A stretch of 46,183 nt of DNA from Rhodoplanes elegans (GTDB lineage: Bacteria; Pseudomonadota; Alphaproteobacteria; Rhizobiales; Xanthobacteraceae): assembly GCF_016653355.1 (NCBI RefSeq), contig NZ_NHSK01000149.1:1-46183 (forward strand), in the 5' to 3' direction. The first letter of the stretch is position 1. The number at the start of each line of letters is the position of its first letter. A program made the position numbers and the translations under genes. Below the pieces are notes generated by a model. The model had not been told where the DNA came from. It was given only the letters and a program-made list of their open reading frames with translations, and searched no databases. This document shows positions 15,501-26,692 of this stretch, piece after piece.

Positions 15501-17600
15501 ATGCTCGATCGCGGCGAGGACCCGCGGCCGCGGGAGGGGGGTCTTGGACGGGCCGGGGCTGTCGTGCCGCGGCCTGCGGCCGCCGAGTCCCGGCTCGACC
15601 CGTCCCGGTTCGGCGACCCCGGCCTGGTCCGGCTGGCGAACGGCGTGCCGCGGCCGACGCTGCGCCGAGCCCGGAGTGCCTGCCCGGAGCTCGACTGCGT
15701 CCGTGACCGCCTGTCGCCCGGCGATCTCGCCTTCGCCGAGCGGCGCGCCCGCGCGATCGGCACCACGGCGGACCGGGTGCTGGTCGCCGCCGGCCTGCTC
15801 GGCGACGACGACTATGTCCGGGCGCTGGCGCGCCATCTCCGCGTGCCGTTCGAGCCGCTCGACGAGATCCCGCGCGCCGCCGTTCCGGTCGACGACGACG
15901 CCCTGATCGCCGCGGCGGCGGGCGGGATGCTGCCGCTCGACACCGGGCTGCGCCGCGAGACCGTGGTGGCGCCGCAGGGGGCGGCGGCCCGCCGCCTCGC
16001 CGAGCTCGCCGGGTCGCCCGACGCTCCGCGCGGCATCCGGCTCACCACCGAAGCCCGCCTGCGCCGCTTCGTGGCCCGCGCGGCCGACACGGCGCTCGGC
16101 CGCCGAGCGGCCTTCGGGCTCGCGGCCGCGCATCCGGACCTCTCGGCGGCGCCGCGCCGGCTGGCACCGGCCCGCGCCATCACCGCGATGGCGGCCGCGA
16201 TCCTGGTCGGCGTGACGTGGCCCGGGGCGAGCGCCATCGCGCTCGGCGTCGTCCTGGCCGTGCTGTTCCTCGCCTGGACGGCCTTGCGGCTCCTCGCCGT
16301 CGCGACCCCGCCCCAGCGCCCGCCGTTTCCCCCGTCGCGCGACGCGGACGAGACGCTGCCCGTCACCACGATCGTGGTCGCGCTCTATCGCGAGGCGGCG
16401 ACCGTGCCGCAGCTCGTCGCCGCCCTCGACGCGCTCGACTGGCCGCCCGAGAAGCTGCAGATCATCGTCGCGCTGGAGGCCGACGATGCCGCGACACGGC
16501 AGGCCTTCGCAGCCGAGCGCCTAAAACCCCATTGGGAGCTGCTGACCGTTCCGCTCACTGGTCCGCGTACAAAGCCGAAGGCGCTTAACGCCGCCCTGCC
16601 GTTCGCCCGCGGTGAATTTCTCGCGGTGTTCGACGCCGAGGACCGGCCCGAGCCCGACCAGCTCCGCCGCGCCGCCGCGGCCTTCGCGCGCGGCCCCGAG
16701 CGGCTCGCCTGCGTGCAGGCGCGCCTCGCCATCGACAACACGCGGGACAGCCTGCTCACCGCGCTGTTCACGGCCGAGTATGCCGGACTGTTCGACGTGT
16801 TCCTGCCCGTGCTGGCGAAGCTGCGGCTGCCGCTGCCGCTCGGCGGATCGTCGAATCACTTCCGCACCGCGGCGCTGCGCGCGGTCGGCGGCTGGGATGC
16901 GTTCAATCTGACCGAGGACGCGGATCTCGGCGTGCGGCTCGCCCGCTTCGGCTTCGCGACCGACGTGATCACGTCGACCACGCTGGAGGAGGCGCCGGCG
17001 AGGCTCGGCCCCTGGCTGAGGCAGCGCCGGCGCTGGTTCCAGGGCTGGATCCAGACCTTCGTCGTGCACATGCGTGCGCCGCGTAGCGCGCTGCGCGATC
17101 TCGGAGCGTCTGGCTTCGCGACGCTGCATCTCGTGGTCGGCGGCACCGTGCTGGCGGCGCTCGTCCATCCGGTGTTCACGACCACGCTCGTCGTGAAGCT
17201 GGTGCGCGAGCGCGGGCTCGTGCTCGACGATCCGGCCGCGCTCGCGCTCGCCGGGCTGTTCGGCCTCACCGCGGTGGCCGGCTGGGCCGCCTCGCTACTG
17301 CTCGGTCTCGTCGGCCTGATGCGCCGCGGCCTGCTCCGTTTCGCCTGGGTGCTGGCCCTGGTGCCGGTGCACTGGATCCTGCTGTCGGTCGCGGCCTGGC
17401 TGGCGCTGATCAAGGTGTTTCGCGATCCGTATCGCTGGGACAAGACCGAGCACGGGCTGGCCAAGACCTCGCGCAGCGGCGCGCGCACGGCGGCGCGTTC
17501 TGCCGTTCAGCGCGGCGCCGTCTCGGCGGTCGGCGGATCGGCCGGGCGGCTGCGCCACGGCTTGAAGAAGCCCGATGTCGTGCCGGCGACCAGCCAGTAG
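15501..17600 (+). CDS. Glycosyltransferase family 2 with N-terminal MshEN-like domain
   Basis: A 699-residue inner-membrane protein. Residues 65-190 resemble the N domain of type II secretion ATPases (MshEN-like). Residues 226-266 hold two transmembrane helices. Residues 286-515 are a processive GT2 domain with DAEDRP (378-383, UDP-sugar and metal), TEDADLG (470-476, catalytic base) and QRRRW (507-511), the pattern of cellulose/hyaluronan-type synthases. About four more helices follow. It probably polymerises an exopolysaccharide from a nucleotide sugar. The ATG at 15501 has ggagg six bases before it. The C terminus overlaps a convergent gene by 94 bp. Confidence 0.9.
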   Translation: MLDRGEDPRPREGGLGRAGAVVPRPAAAESRLDPSRFGDPGLVRLANGVPRPTLRRARSACPELDCVRDRLSPGDLAFAERRARAIGTTADRVLVAAGLLGDDDYVRALARHLRVPFEPLDEIPRAAVPVDDDALIAAAAGGMLPLDTGLRRETVVAPQGAAARRLAELAGSPDAPRGIRLTTEARLRRFVARAADTALGRRAAFGLAAAHPDLSAAPRRLAPARAITAMAAAILVGVTWPGASAIALGVVLAVLFLAWTALRLLAVATPPQRPPFPPSRDADETLPVTTIVVALYREAATVPQLVAALDALDWPPEKLQIIVALEADDAATRQAFAAERLKPHWELLTVPLTGPRTKPKALNAALPFARGEFLAVFDAEDRPEPDQLRRAAAAFARGPERLACVQARLAIDNTRDSLLTALFTAEYAGLFDVFLPVLAKLRLPLPLGGSSNHFRTAALRAVGGWDAFNLTEDADLGVRLARFGFATDVITSTTLEEAPARLGPWLRQRRRWFQGWIQTFVVHMRAPRSALRDLGASGFATLHLVVGGTVLAALVHPVFTTTLVVKLVRERGLVLDDPAALALAGLFGLTAVAGWAASLLLGLVGLMRRGLLRFAWVLALVPVHWILLSVAAWLALIKVFRDPYRWDKTEHGLAKTSRSGARTAARSAVQRGAVSAVGGSAGRLRHGLKKPDVVPATSQ

Positions 17601-18004
17601 GCGAGGCCGGCCGCGATTCCGGCGGCGACCAGACTGATCGGTGTGGAGAGCATGCGCATGCCGCCCTCGGTCGCCGCCAGCGACCAGCCGACCGCGGCCG
17701 CGAGCCCGCCGTTCGCGGCATGGAAGACGAACGAGCGCACCGCGAACACCTCGGCGATCAGCACGCCGACCGTGGCGACGGCGAGCGCATAGGTCGCGGT
17801 CGCGGCCAGCATCATCATCAGTTCGGGGGCGGCGCTCACGAAGGCGACGAAGAAGTCGCCCTGCTGCTCGGGTGCTGCGGCGGCGAGTGTCTGCACGGCG
17901 TTCCAGTTCGCCGCGACCACCACGGCGATCGCGACCAGGAGCGCGACCAGGGCGCCGAGCGGGACCAGGAGAAAGCGCAGGACCAGGCGGCCGACATCGT
18001 CCAT
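17507..18004 (-). CDS. Four-helix membrane protein of unknown function
   Basis: A 165-residue inner-membrane protein I do not recognise by family. It has four hydrophobic segments: LLVPLGALVALLVAIAVVVAANW, APELMMMLAATATYALAVATVGVLIAEVF, a glycine/alanine-rich segment (ANGGLAAAVGWSLAA), and ISLVAAGIAAGLAYWLVAG. It ends with a short polar tail. The sequence looks like a real protein with hydrophobic periodicity, and similar ones occur in Hyphomicrobiales. Its 3' end overlaps the glycosyltransferase gene by 94 bp on the other strand. The ATG at 18004 is preceded by gattgcc; the ribosome site is weak. Confidence 0.72.
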   Translation of the reverse strand: MDDVGRLVLRFLLVPLGALVALLVAIAVVVAANWNAVQTLAAAAPEQQGDFFVAFVSAAPELMMMLAATATYALAVATVGVLIAEVFAVRSFVFHAANGGLAAAVGWSLAATEGGMRMLSTPISLVAAGIAAGLAYWLVAGTTSGFFKPWRSRPADPPTAETAPR

Positions 18005-18044
18005 GGGGCAATCCTATAGCGCGACGCCTGGCAGAGACCCAGGT

Positions 18045-18160
18045 CCTCATCCTGAGGTGCCCGGCGCAGCCGGGCCTCGAAGGATGTGGCCCGGGCGCTC
18101 GGATCGCTCTCGGGCCGTCGCCCTTCGAGGGCCGCGCATCGCGCGGCCACCTCAGGGTGA
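18045..18160. repeat. Dispersed palindromic repeat, family D
   Basis: Bounded by cctcatcctgaggtg and cacctcagggtga, with inner stems gcccggc-gca-gccgggc and gggccgcgc-at-gcgcggcc. Related to 12444-12584. It fills the gap between the membrane protein start and the rlmN stop. Confidence 0.78.
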
Positions 18161-18183
18161 CGGTCGAGGAGACGTGGCCCGCC

Positions 18184-19452
<1,269 letters not shown>

Positions 19453-19627
19453 GGTCTCGTCGGGCGGTTCTTTACGGGCGTCGCCCGGATTTTTCGGAGG
19501 TCCGTCCGGGCGCGACCGCCCGGAACGCCCCGTTATGTAGGCGTTCGCGCGCGAGATGTCCAAACCGCAGCCTGCACGGCTCTCCTGCGGAGGCGGGGCC
19601 GGACCACGGCCCCACCCCTCCCGGACG

Positions 19628-20503
19628 TCAGTGTGCGGATCCCGATAGCCCGTTCAGCGCGGCCATCGCGTCGTCCGGCAGGTGCAGCGCCGCCGCGGCG
19701 AGGTTTTCGCGCAGATGGGCGAGCGACGAGGTGCCGGGGATGAGGAGAATGTTGGGCGCGCGGCGCAAGAGCCAGGCGAGCGCGACCTGCATGGGCGTCG
19801 CCCCGAGCTGCTTCGCCACGGTGTCGAGCGTCGAGGACTGCAGCGGCGTGAAGCCGCCGAGCGGGAAGAACGGCACATAGGGAATGCCGTCGCGGGCGAG
19901 CGCGTCGATCAGGGCGTCGTCGGCGCGCTGCGCCACGTTGTACATGTTCTGCACGCAGACGATCGGCACCATCTTCTGCGCGTCGGCGATCTGCTTCGCC
20001 GTGACGTTGCTCAGCCCGATGTGGCAAATCAGCCCCTTCTCGCGCAGCTCGGCCAGCACCGTGAGTTGCGGCTCCAGCGAGCCCTCGGCCGGGCCGTGGA
20101 CATCGAGCATGCTGCGGAAGTTGACCACCTCCAGCACGTCGAGGCCGAGGTTCTTCAGGTTGTCGTGCACGGCCTGGGTCAGCTCCGCCGGCGACATCGC
20201 CGGGATCCACGAGGCATCGGCGCCGCGCCGGGCGCTCACCTTGGTGACGATGACGAGATCGTCCGGATAGGGATGCAGGGCCTCGCGGATCAGGATGTTG
20301 GTGACGTGCGGGCCGTAGAAGTCGGACGTGTCGATGTGGGTCACGCCGCTCGCCACCGCCTCGCGCAGCACGGCGCGGGCCGTGTCGGGGTCCTTGGGCG
20401 GCCCGAAGACGCCGGGCCCGGCGAGCTGCATGGCGCCGTAGCCGAGGCGCCCGACGGTGCGGTCGCCGAGCCGATAGGTGCCGGCGGGGGTGAGGTCAGC
20501 CAT
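19628..20503 (-). CDS. Aldo/keto reductase (YdbC-like)
   Basis: A 291-residue NADPH-dependent (alpha/beta)8 oxidoreductase. The active-site Asp and Tyr are in [10 protein letters not shown], and the catalytic Lys in IVTKVS. The usual catalytic His (in the L-H segment) is replaced; LEVVNFRSM has Asn and Arg there, as I recall from YdbC-type members. The C-terminal NADP-binding part is [17 protein letters not shown]. The substrate is unknown. The ATG at 20503 follows aggagatcgacc. It is followed on the minus strand by rlmN (175 bp). Confidence 0.88.
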   Translation of the reverse strand: MADLTPAGTYRLGDRTVGRLGYGAMQLAGPGVFGPPKDPDTARAVLREAVASGVTHIDTSDFYGPHVTNILIREALHPYPDDLVIVTKVSARRGADASWIPAMSPAELTQAVHDNLKNLGLDVLEVVNFRSMLDVHGPAEGSLEPQLTVLAELREKGLICHIGLSNVTAKQIADAQKMVPIVCVQNMYNVAQRADDALIDALARDGIPYVPFFPLGGFTPLQSSTLDTVAKQLGATPMQVALAWLLRRAPNILLIPGTSSLAHLRENLAAAALHLPDDAMAALNGLSGSAH

Positions 20504-20621
20504 GGTCGATCTCCTGTTCGGGACGCCCCATAGCTACGCCGCGCGAGAGCGTTCGAGAACCGGGATCAATTTGGACGGGCCGTGCGAAATTTCGAACAGT
20601 CGATCGCCGAGGCCGTCGGCC

Positions 20622-21857
20622 TCACCCGAACGTCCGCGGCGCGGCGGAGAGGACCTCGCCGCCGGCCGTGGTGACCTTGAGGACGGCCAGCCCGCGCTGG
20701 TTGGTGCCGTCCTGGCGGAACCGGAAGACGCCGTCGATGCCGGCGAAGCCGGACGGGTTGAGCAGCATCTCGTCGGTGATGCGGCCGCCCCCTTGCGCCT
20801 TCAACAAAGCGGCGACGAGCGCCACGGCGTCGTAGGCGAGCGTCGCGGTGCGCACCGGGTCTTGGCCGTAGCGGATGCGGTAGCGGCCGGCGAAGCCGCG
20901 GAAGCCGGCCGAGTCGGGCGCCGCGAACCAGCCGCCGTCGAGCGCCGGGTCGGAAAACACCCGCTGGTCGTCCCACAGGCCGGTGCCGAGGAGCTGCAGG
21001 CGCTTGGGGTCGACGCCGGCGCCCTGCAGAGCCTGCACGACGCGCGGCAGCGCGTCCCCCGAGTCGGCGAGGAACAGGGCGTCGGAGCGGTTCGCGACGT
21101 CGGCGACCTGGCGGACTGGCCCCTGCGCCGCCTCGCCCGGCTTGTAGCGCTCGACCGCCGTGACCCGCCCGCCCTTTCGCGACACCGCCTGCTTGAAGGC
21201 CGCCTCGACCACGCCGCCATAAGGGTTGTCGGGCAGGAAGGCCGCCATCGAGCGCTTCCCCTGCGAGACCGCGTATTCGACGATCCGGTCGACGTCGGAC
21301 TCGGGCAGGAAGCTCAGAAGATAAATGCCGCGCGACGCGACATTGGCGTCGGTCGAGAAGGCGATCACCGGCACTTTTCCGCGCGCCACCTGCGCGGTCG
21401 CCCCGACCGCATGGGCGAACAGCGGCCCGAGGATCACGACGGCGCCTTCCTCCAGCGCCTGACGGGCGGCGGCCTGGGCGCCCTGCGCCGTGCCGGCGTC
21501 GTCCTTCACGTCGAGTATCACGTCGGGATTGTTGAACTCGGCGAGCGCCAGCTCGGCGGCGTTCTTCATCGACTGCGCGGCAGCGCCGGCATTGCCGCCG
21601 GCCGAGAGTGGCAGGATCAGCGTGACGCGGGCCTGGCCCGGCGCACCGGGTGCGCCGCCGGGACCGGCGCCGGGTGGCGGCAGCGGTTCGGCCGAGACGC
21701 CCGGTGTGGGGGAGGGCGCCGGTGGCGGCGCATCGGGCGAACGGCCGCCACCGCCGCCGCCGAGATCGAGCCCGGCGCAGCCGGCGACCAGCGCCGTGCC
21801 GCCGAGCCCGAGCACCCGCACCACGCCGCGCCGTGTCGGAGCCTTCGAGACTGCCAT
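20622..21857 (-). CDS. Penicillin-binding protein activator (LpoA-like) / periplasmic binding fold lipoprotein
   Basis: A 411-residue exported lipoprotein with a periplasmic binding protein type 1 fold. The signal is RRGVVRVLGLGGTALVAGC with Cys27 as the lipidation site, followed by a Gly/Pro-rich linker (residues 32-75). The binding fold is VTLILPLSAGGNAGAAAQSMKNAAELALAEF, VILGPLFAHAVGATAQVA and VPVIAFSTDANVAS. These proteins are annotated as PBP activators after LpoA, but the alphaproteobacterial members lack direct evidence and may bind a small ligand. It is divergent from rsmI, the arrangement found across the class. The start at 21857 is chosen for the signal peptide. Confidence 0.88.
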   Translation of the reverse strand: MAVSKAPTRRGVVRVLGLGGTALVAGCAGLDLGGGGGGRSPDAPPPAPSPTPGVSAEPLPPPGAGPGGAPGAPGQARVTLILPLSAGGNAGAAAQSMKNAAELALAEFNNPDVILDVKDDAGTAQGAQAAARQALEEGAVVILGPLFAHAVGATAQVARGKVPVIAFSTDANVASRGIYLLSFLPESDVDRIVEYAVSQGKRSMAAFLPDNPYGGVVEAAFKQAVSRKGGRVTAVERYKPGEAAQGPVRQVADVANRSDALFLADSGDALPRVVQALQGAGVDPKRLQLLGTGLWDDQRVFSDPALDGGWFAAPDSAGFRGFAGRYRIRYGQDPVRTATLAYDAVALVAALLKAQGGGRITDEMLLNPSGFAGIDGVFRFRQDGTNQRGLAVLKVTTAGGEVLSAAPRTFG

Positions 21858-22039
21858 CCGCCCAACTCCCCCGCGCCCGTCGCGGGCCCGAAAATCCCGG
21901 CGCGGGCGAGACCGCCCGGCGCGACGACGACATGGCGGCAACAGCGCCACAGCGCAACCGCCCGGTCAATCCTCGCGCACGCGACGCCGCGTCTCCGGCG
22001 GGGCTTCCGGCGCCGGGCGCGGGGCGATAGAACCGCCGC

Positions 22040-23032
22040 ATGAGCGCCGCACAGGATCACGATCAGCAGGGCGACGACCGTCGGGACGACGCGGGGCCGG
22101 ATGGGCCGGAGCACCTCGATCCGGCGGCGGCGGCCGAGGGCGAGCGCAGCGTCGTGCTGTTCGGCGCGCCGCGCCGGGCGCCGCCGCTCGCCGGCGGGCT
22201 GTTCGTGGTGGCGACCCCGATCGGCCATCTGGAGGACGTGTCGCTGCGCGCCCTGTTCACGCTGGCGGCCGCCGACCTGATCGCCTGCGAGGACACGCGG
22301 GTGACCCGCAAGCTGCTCGCCCGTTACGGCATCGCCCGGCCGCTGACCGCCTATCACGAGCACAATGCCGCCCAGGCGCGGCCGAAGATTTTTGCCAGGC
22401 TCGCCGCCGGCGAGTCGGTCGCGCTGGTGTCGGACGCCGGCACGCCGCTGGTCTCGGACCCGGGCTTCCGGCTGGTGCGCGAGGCGCGCGAGGCGGGATT
22501 CCCGGTCACCGCCGTGCCGGGTCCCTCCGCCGTTCTCACCGCGCTCGCCATCGCCGGCCTGCCGACCGACCGGTTCTTCTTCGAGGGATTTTTGCCGGCG
22601 CGCGGCGGGGCGCGAAAAAGCCGGATCGCGGAGATCGCCGCGATTCCCGCGACCCTGGTGTTGTTCGAGACCGGCCCGCGGCTCGCCGAGGCGCTCGCCG
22701 ATCTCGCCGAAGGGCTCGGCCCCCGCGAGGCGGCGGTGTGCCGCGAGCTGACCAAGCTGCACGAGGAGGTGCGGCGCGGCGATCTCGCCGGGCTCGCGAA
22801 GGCCTATGCCGAGGGCGCCGAGACGCGCGGCGAGGTGGTGCTGGTGATCGGCGGGCCTGCCGCCGACGCGCCCGTCTCGGGCGAGGAGATCGACCAGAAG
22901 CTGGCCGCGGCGATGCGCACCGCGTCGCTCAAGGACGCGGTCGCGGCCGTCGCGGCGGCGACCGGCGAGCCGCGCCGCACCGTCTATCAGCGCGCGCTGG
23001 CGCTCGGCCGGGAGACTTCCGATGAGCCGTGA
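22040..23032 (+). CDS. rsmI: 16S rRNA (cytidine(1402)-2'-O)-methyltransferase
   Basis: A 330-residue SAM-dependent tetrapyrrole-methylase-fold enzyme that 2'-O-methylates C1402 of 16S rRNA. Diagnostic segments are [18 protein letters not shown] (about residues 54-71), [31 protein letters not shown] and [16 protein letters not shown]. The N terminus has about 45 polar, acidic, non-conserved residues. The C-terminal region is extended, as is normal for alphaproteobacterial members. The stop overlaps the yraN start by 11 bp, so the pair is translationally coupled. Confidence 0.95.
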   Translation: MSAAQDHDQQGDDRRDDAGPDGPEHLDPAAAAEGERSVVLFGAPRRAPPLAGGLFVVATPIGHLEDVSLRALFTLAAADLIACEDTRVTRKLLARYGIARPLTAYHEHNAAQARPKIFARLAAGESVALVSDAGTPLVSDPGFRLVREAREAGFPVTAVPGPSAVLTALAIAGLPTDRFFFEGFLPARGGARKSRIAEIAAIPATLVLFETGPRLAEALADLAEGLGPREAAVCRELTKLHEEVRRGDLAGLAKAYAEGAETRGEVVLVIGGPAADAPVSGEEIDQKLAAAMRTASLKDAVAAVAAATGEPRRTVYQRALALGRETSDEP

Positions 23033-23639
23033 CGACGATGGTCCGCCCGACGCTCCGCCGAAGCGCAAGCCGGTCCGCGCGGTGCCCAGCAGCGTCGGCC
23101 CCGCCGGCGCGCCCGGCCGCACCCTGAAGCGCGCCGGCGAGATCGGCCCGGCCAAATCGCCGGTGCGGGCCGGAGCGCCCTCGCCGCTCGCCCCCGGGGC
23201 GGCGACGATGCGACCCGTCGCCGTGTTCAAGACCGGGTCGTTCGACGAGCCGCCCGACGTCGCGAAGCAAGGTCCGGCGCCGAAGCGTCAGGCGGCCCAG
23301 AAGCTCGGGCTGTCGGCGGAGAGCAAGGCGGCCGCGTTCCTGTGGGCCAAGGGCTACCGGATCGTCGATCGGCGCTACAAGACGCCGGTCGGCGAGATCG
23401 ACATCGTGGCGCAGCGCAAGGGCACCATCGTGTTCGTCGAGGTGAAGGCGCGCGCCTCGCTCGACGCCGCCGCCGAGTCGGTGTCGATGCGCCAGCGCGG
23501 CCGCATCCTCGATGCGGCGAAGCATTGGCTCGCCGGCCACCCGCAGGTGAGCGGCCTGCCGCTGCGCTTCGACGTGATCCTGATCGCACCGGGCCACCTG
23601 CCGCAGCACCTGCAGGGCGCCTTCGACGCGAGCGAGTGA
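23022..23639 (+). CDS. YraN family protein (UPF0102)
   Basis: A 205-residue protein with a nuclease-like fold (restriction endonuclease superfamily) and unknown function, coupled to rsmI. The conserved domain starts at about residue 87 ([56 protein letters not shown]). The Glu-Ile-Asp (GEIDIV) and Glu-Val-Lys (VEVKAR) pairs match the metal-dependent nuclease motif. The first 85 residues are a basic, Pro/Ala/Lys-rich extension that homologues often lack; the real start could be further down, but the ATG at 23022 directly overlaps the rsmI stop. Confidence 0.9.
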   Translation: MSRDDDGPPDAPPKRKPVRAVPSSVGPAGAPGRTLKRAGEIGPAKSPVRAGAPSPLAPGAATMRPVAVFKTGSFDEPPDVAKQGPAPKRQAAQKLGLSAESKAAAFLWAKGYRIVDRRYKTPVGEIDIVAQRKGTIVFVEVKARASLDAAAESVSMRQRGRILDAAKHWLAGHPQVSGLPLRFDVILIAPGHLPQHLQGAFDASE

Positions 23640-23660
23640 CGCCGGCGGTTCCAATCTCCG

Positions 23661-23808
23661 GTCGTCCCCGCGAAGACGCCCCGCGATGCATACATCGCGG
23701 GCCACGCATGAGAGCGTCATGCGCAGGCTCGACCCGCGCATCCATCACCTTAACCAGATAGCGTTCTATCGCAGAGAGATGGGTCGCCGGGTCGAGCCCG
23801 GCGACGAC
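23661..23808. repeat. Dispersed repeat family F between yraN and the chemoreceptor
   Basis: Contains the perfect palindrome CCGCGATG-CATA-CATCGCGG (23681-23700) and the common Hyphomicrobiales text gtcatgcgcaggctcgacccgcgcatccatc, ending in gggtcgccgggtcgagcccggcgacgac. It lies next to the point where the chemoreceptor gene interrupts the usual rsmI-yraN-gshB order. Confidence 0.75.
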
Positions 23809-23829
23809 GGCTGTGGGCGTCGCTCCGCC

Positions 23830-25566
23830 TCACGCCGCGCGCGACTGGCCGCCGGACGACGGCTGACCCGACAGCTGCTCCTGTCCGAGGCGCTCGAAGA
23901 AGTCCTGGATCGACCCGGCGAGCGATTCGGTGTCGCGGGTGAGGCCCCCGATCTTGTCGAGCACGCCGGCGGCGGAACGGCTGGTCTCGTCGATCGCCCC
24001 GGTGACGCCGGCGATGTTGCCGACCAGGCTCGAGTTGCCGTGCGCCGCCAGCTGGGCGCTCTGCGAGATCTCGCGCGAGGCGAGGTCCTGCTGCTCGACC
24101 GCGGTGGCGATGGTGCTGGTCACCTCGGAGATCCGGCGCATGGCGGTGCCGATCTCGGCGACAGCGGTCGCGGCGCTGCGAGTCGAGGCCTGGATGGCGC
24201 CGACCTGCTCGGAGATCTCGGTCGTCGCCTTGGCGGTCTGGCCGGCGAGCGTCTTCACCTCCTGGGCGACGACGGCGAAGCCCTTGCCGGCCTCGCCGGC
24301 GCGCGCCGCCTCGATGGTGGCGTTCAGCGCCAGAAGGTTGGTCTGGGCGGCGATCGCCTGGATCAGCTGGACGACGTCGCCGATCCGCACGCTCGCCGTG
24401 GCGAGCCCCTGGATCTCGCCGACCGACCGCTCGGTCCGCTCCGACGCATCGGCCACGATGGCGGTCGCCTGGCCGACCTGGCGGCCGATCTCGCCGACCG
24501 AGCTGGACAGCTCCTCGGCGGCGGCCGCGACGGTCTGGATGCTGCCCGACGCCTGCTCGGTCGCCTGCGACGCCGCGGCGGCCTCGCGGGCGGCGTCGCC
24601 CGCCATGCCCGTGATGGTCTCGGCGGCGGTGCGCATCTGTGCGGCGTCGTTGGTCACCGACCTCAGGATGTGCTCGACCGACCCGCGGAACGCCTCGATC
24701 GCCTCCTGGATGCGCCGGTTGCGGCCGGCCACCGCCTCGCCCTGCGCCTTGACCGCGATGCCGAGCTCCTTGTTGCGGGCCATCGCCTTCTGGAACACGG
24801 CGACGGCGCGCGCGAGCGCGCCGATCTCGTCGCCACGGTTCAGGTGGGGGAGGTCTCCGGCATGGCGGTCCTCGGCCACCGCCTCGATGGTCCGGGTCAT
24901 CGCCGAGAGCGGCTGCGCGACGGCACGCCAGATCACCAGCATGCCGACGACCGCGAAGCCGAGGCCGAGCACCGCGATGGCATCCTGCAGGAGCTGGCTC
25001 GCCTTGGTGCTCGCCTCCAGGTCGCGGGCCTTGTCGGCGCGCGCCGCATAGACCTTGGCGATCTCCTCGAGGTCCTTGTTGAGCGCCTGGCGGACCGCCC
25101 GGTTGGCGTCGTTGTCACCCCATTCGCGGCCGGCGGCGGGTGAGATCTCGTTGGCCCGCCGCACCAGTTCGGCGCGGAACTCGCGGAACTGCTGGACCCG
25201 CTTGGCGAGCGTCTCGAACTGGGCGCGATCGTCCGCCCGGACGATGTCGCGCCACTCCTTCATCACGCCGTCGATACGGTCGTTGAAGCGCATCAGCCCG
25301 TCGCCGTAGCGCTTCACCACCTTCGGATCGGTCGACATGTAGATGCCGCGCGACTCCATCACCACGGCGTAGACGAGGCTGTTGACCCGCTCGATGTTGC
25401 GGGCGCCGCGCGCCGCGGCGTCCATCTCGGCGGCGAGCTCGGCCTGCAGCGAGGCGCTACGGTTACCCACGATGGCGAGCGCCAGGAGCGTGACGCCGAG
25501 AATGGCGAAGATGGTGTAGAGCTTCGCCGCAATGGACACTCGTGAAAACGCGTGCAACACGGACAT
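23830..25566 (-). CDS. Methyl-accepting chemotaxis protein
   Basis: A 578-residue membrane chemoreceptor. Transmembrane helix 1 is at residues 17-34. A periplasmic four-helix-bundle sensor spans 40-190 and helix 2 196-214. A HAMP linker is at about 215-266 ([22 protein letters not shown]), followed by the coiled-coil signalling domain. The hairpin tip is [25 protein letters not shown], the CheA/CheW-binding part. It ends with SSGGQSRAA, without an NWETF-like CheR pentapeptide. The ligand is unknown. cggagg just before the ATG fixes the start. No che operon is in the window. It is divergent from gshB and its presence splits yraN from gshB. Confidence 0.93.
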   Translation of the reverse strand: MSVLHAFSRVSIAAKLYTIFAILGVTLLALAIVGNRSASLQAELAAEMDAAARGARNIERVNSLVYAVVMESRGIYMSTDPKVVKRYGDGLMRFNDRIDGVMKEWRDIVRADDRAQFETLAKRVQQFREFRAELVRRANEISPAAGREWGDNDANRAVRQALNKDLEEIAKVYAARADKARDLEASTKASQLLQDAIAVLGLGFAVVGMLVIWRAVAQPLSAMTRTIEAVAEDRHAGDLPHLNRGDEIGALARAVAVFQKAMARNKELGIAVKAQGEAVAGRNRRIQEAIEAFRGSVEHILRSVTNDAAQMRTAAETITGMAGDAAREAAAASQATEQASGSIQTVAAAAEELSSSVGEIGRQVGQATAIVADASERTERSVGEIQGLATASVRIGDVVQLIQAIAAQTNLLALNATIEAARAGEAGKGFAVVAQEVKTLAGQTAKATTEISEQVGAIQASTRSAATAVAEIGTAMRRISEVTSTIATAVEQQDLASREISQSAQLAAHGNSSLVGNIAGVTGAIDETSRSAAGVLDKIGGLTRDTESLAGSIQDFFERLGQEQLSGQPSSGGQSRAA

Positions 25567-25656
25567 GGCCTCCGGGAAGATTTAGGCGAACTGTCGCCAT
25601 CCTCGCGACGGGCCGTTAAGTAACCGTTGTGCCACCTCCAGAATTGGTGCCTCGAC

Positions 25657-26601
25657 ATGAAATATCGCGTGGCCGTGCAGATGGATCCGATCGATCGGAT
25701 CAATATTCGGGGGGACTCGACCTTCGCCCTGCTGCTCGAAGCTCAGGCCCGCGGCCACGATCTGGCCTACTACACACCAGAAAGACTTATACTCCGAGAT
25801 GGTGATATTTTCGCTCGGACTAATCCATTGTCCGTAAGGGACGAGCCCGGGAACCACTTCACGCTGGGCGAGGAGCGACGCGAGGCGCTGTCGTCCTACG
25901 ACGTGATCCTGATGCGGCAGGACCCGCCCTTCGACCTCGGCTACATCACGGCGACCCATCTGCTCGAGCGGCTGCACCCCAAGACCTTCGTGGTCAACGA
26001 CCCGGCGCATGTGCGCAACGCCCCGGAGAAGGTGTTCGTCACCGAGTTCCCGGACCTGATGCCGCCGACGCTGGTCACCCGCGACCGCGCCGAGATCCAG
26101 GCGTTCCGGGCCGAGCACGGCGACATCGTGATGAAGCCGCTCTACGGCCACGGCGGCGGCGCGGTGTTCCGGGTGACCACCGACGACCTCAATTTCGGCT
26201 CGCTCTACGACATGTTCTCGGTGACGTACCGCGAGCCGTGGGTGATCCAGAAGTTCCTGCCGGCGGTCGCCAAGGGCGACAAGCGCGTCATCCTGGTCGA
26301 CGGGGTGTTCGCCGGCGCCGTCAACCGCGTGCCGGCGGCCGACGACCTGCGCTCCAACATGGTGCGGGGCGGCGCCGCGCAGGCGACCGAGCAGACACCG
26401 CGCGAGCGGGAAATCTGCGAGCGCATCGGGCCGGCGCTGCGGGCGCGCGGCCTCCTGTTCGTCGGCATCGACGTGATCGACGGCTACCTCACCGAGATCA
26501 ACGTCACCTCGCCGACCGGCATCCGCGCCATCAAGAATTTGGGCGGCCCCGACATCGCGGCGCTGATCTGGGACACGATCGGAAAGAAGCGGGGCGGGTA
26601 G
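25657..26601 (+). CDS. gshB: Glutathione synthetase
   Basis: A 314-residue ATP-grasp enzyme that joins gamma-glutamylcysteine and glycine to make glutathione. The N-terminal [33 protein letters not shown] is the family opening. ATP-grasp parts are [17 protein letters not shown] (about residues 150-166) and [27 protein letters not shown] (about 270-297). The start at 25657 is set by homology; the upstream frame adds ten unlikely residues. About 70 bases near 25780-25850 are clearly more AT-rich than the surroundings. Divergent from the chemoreceptor. Glutathione fits the glutathione S-transferase at 42794. Confidence 0.95.
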   Translation: MKYRVAVQMDPIDRINIRGDSTFALLLEAQARGHDLAYYTPERLILRDGDIFARTNPLSVRDEPGNHFTLGEERREALSSYDVILMRQDPPFDLGYITATHLLERLHPKTFVVNDPAHVRNAPEKVFVTEFPDLMPPTLVTRDRAEIQAFRAEHGDIVMKPLYGHGGGAVFRVTTDDLNFGSLYDMFSVTYREPWVIQKFLPAVAKGDKRVILVDGVFAGAVNRVPAADDLRSNMVRGGAAQATEQTPREREICERIGPALRARGLLFVGIDVIDGYLTEINVTSPTGIRAIKNLGGPDIAALIWDTIGKKRGG

Positions 26602-26692
26602 GGGCGCCCGGGGCGGCCGATCACCACGCCGCTGCGATCGTTCCGAAATCGGCTATGATGGGTCCGGCGTTTCTCGAACCCGTCTCGTCGTC

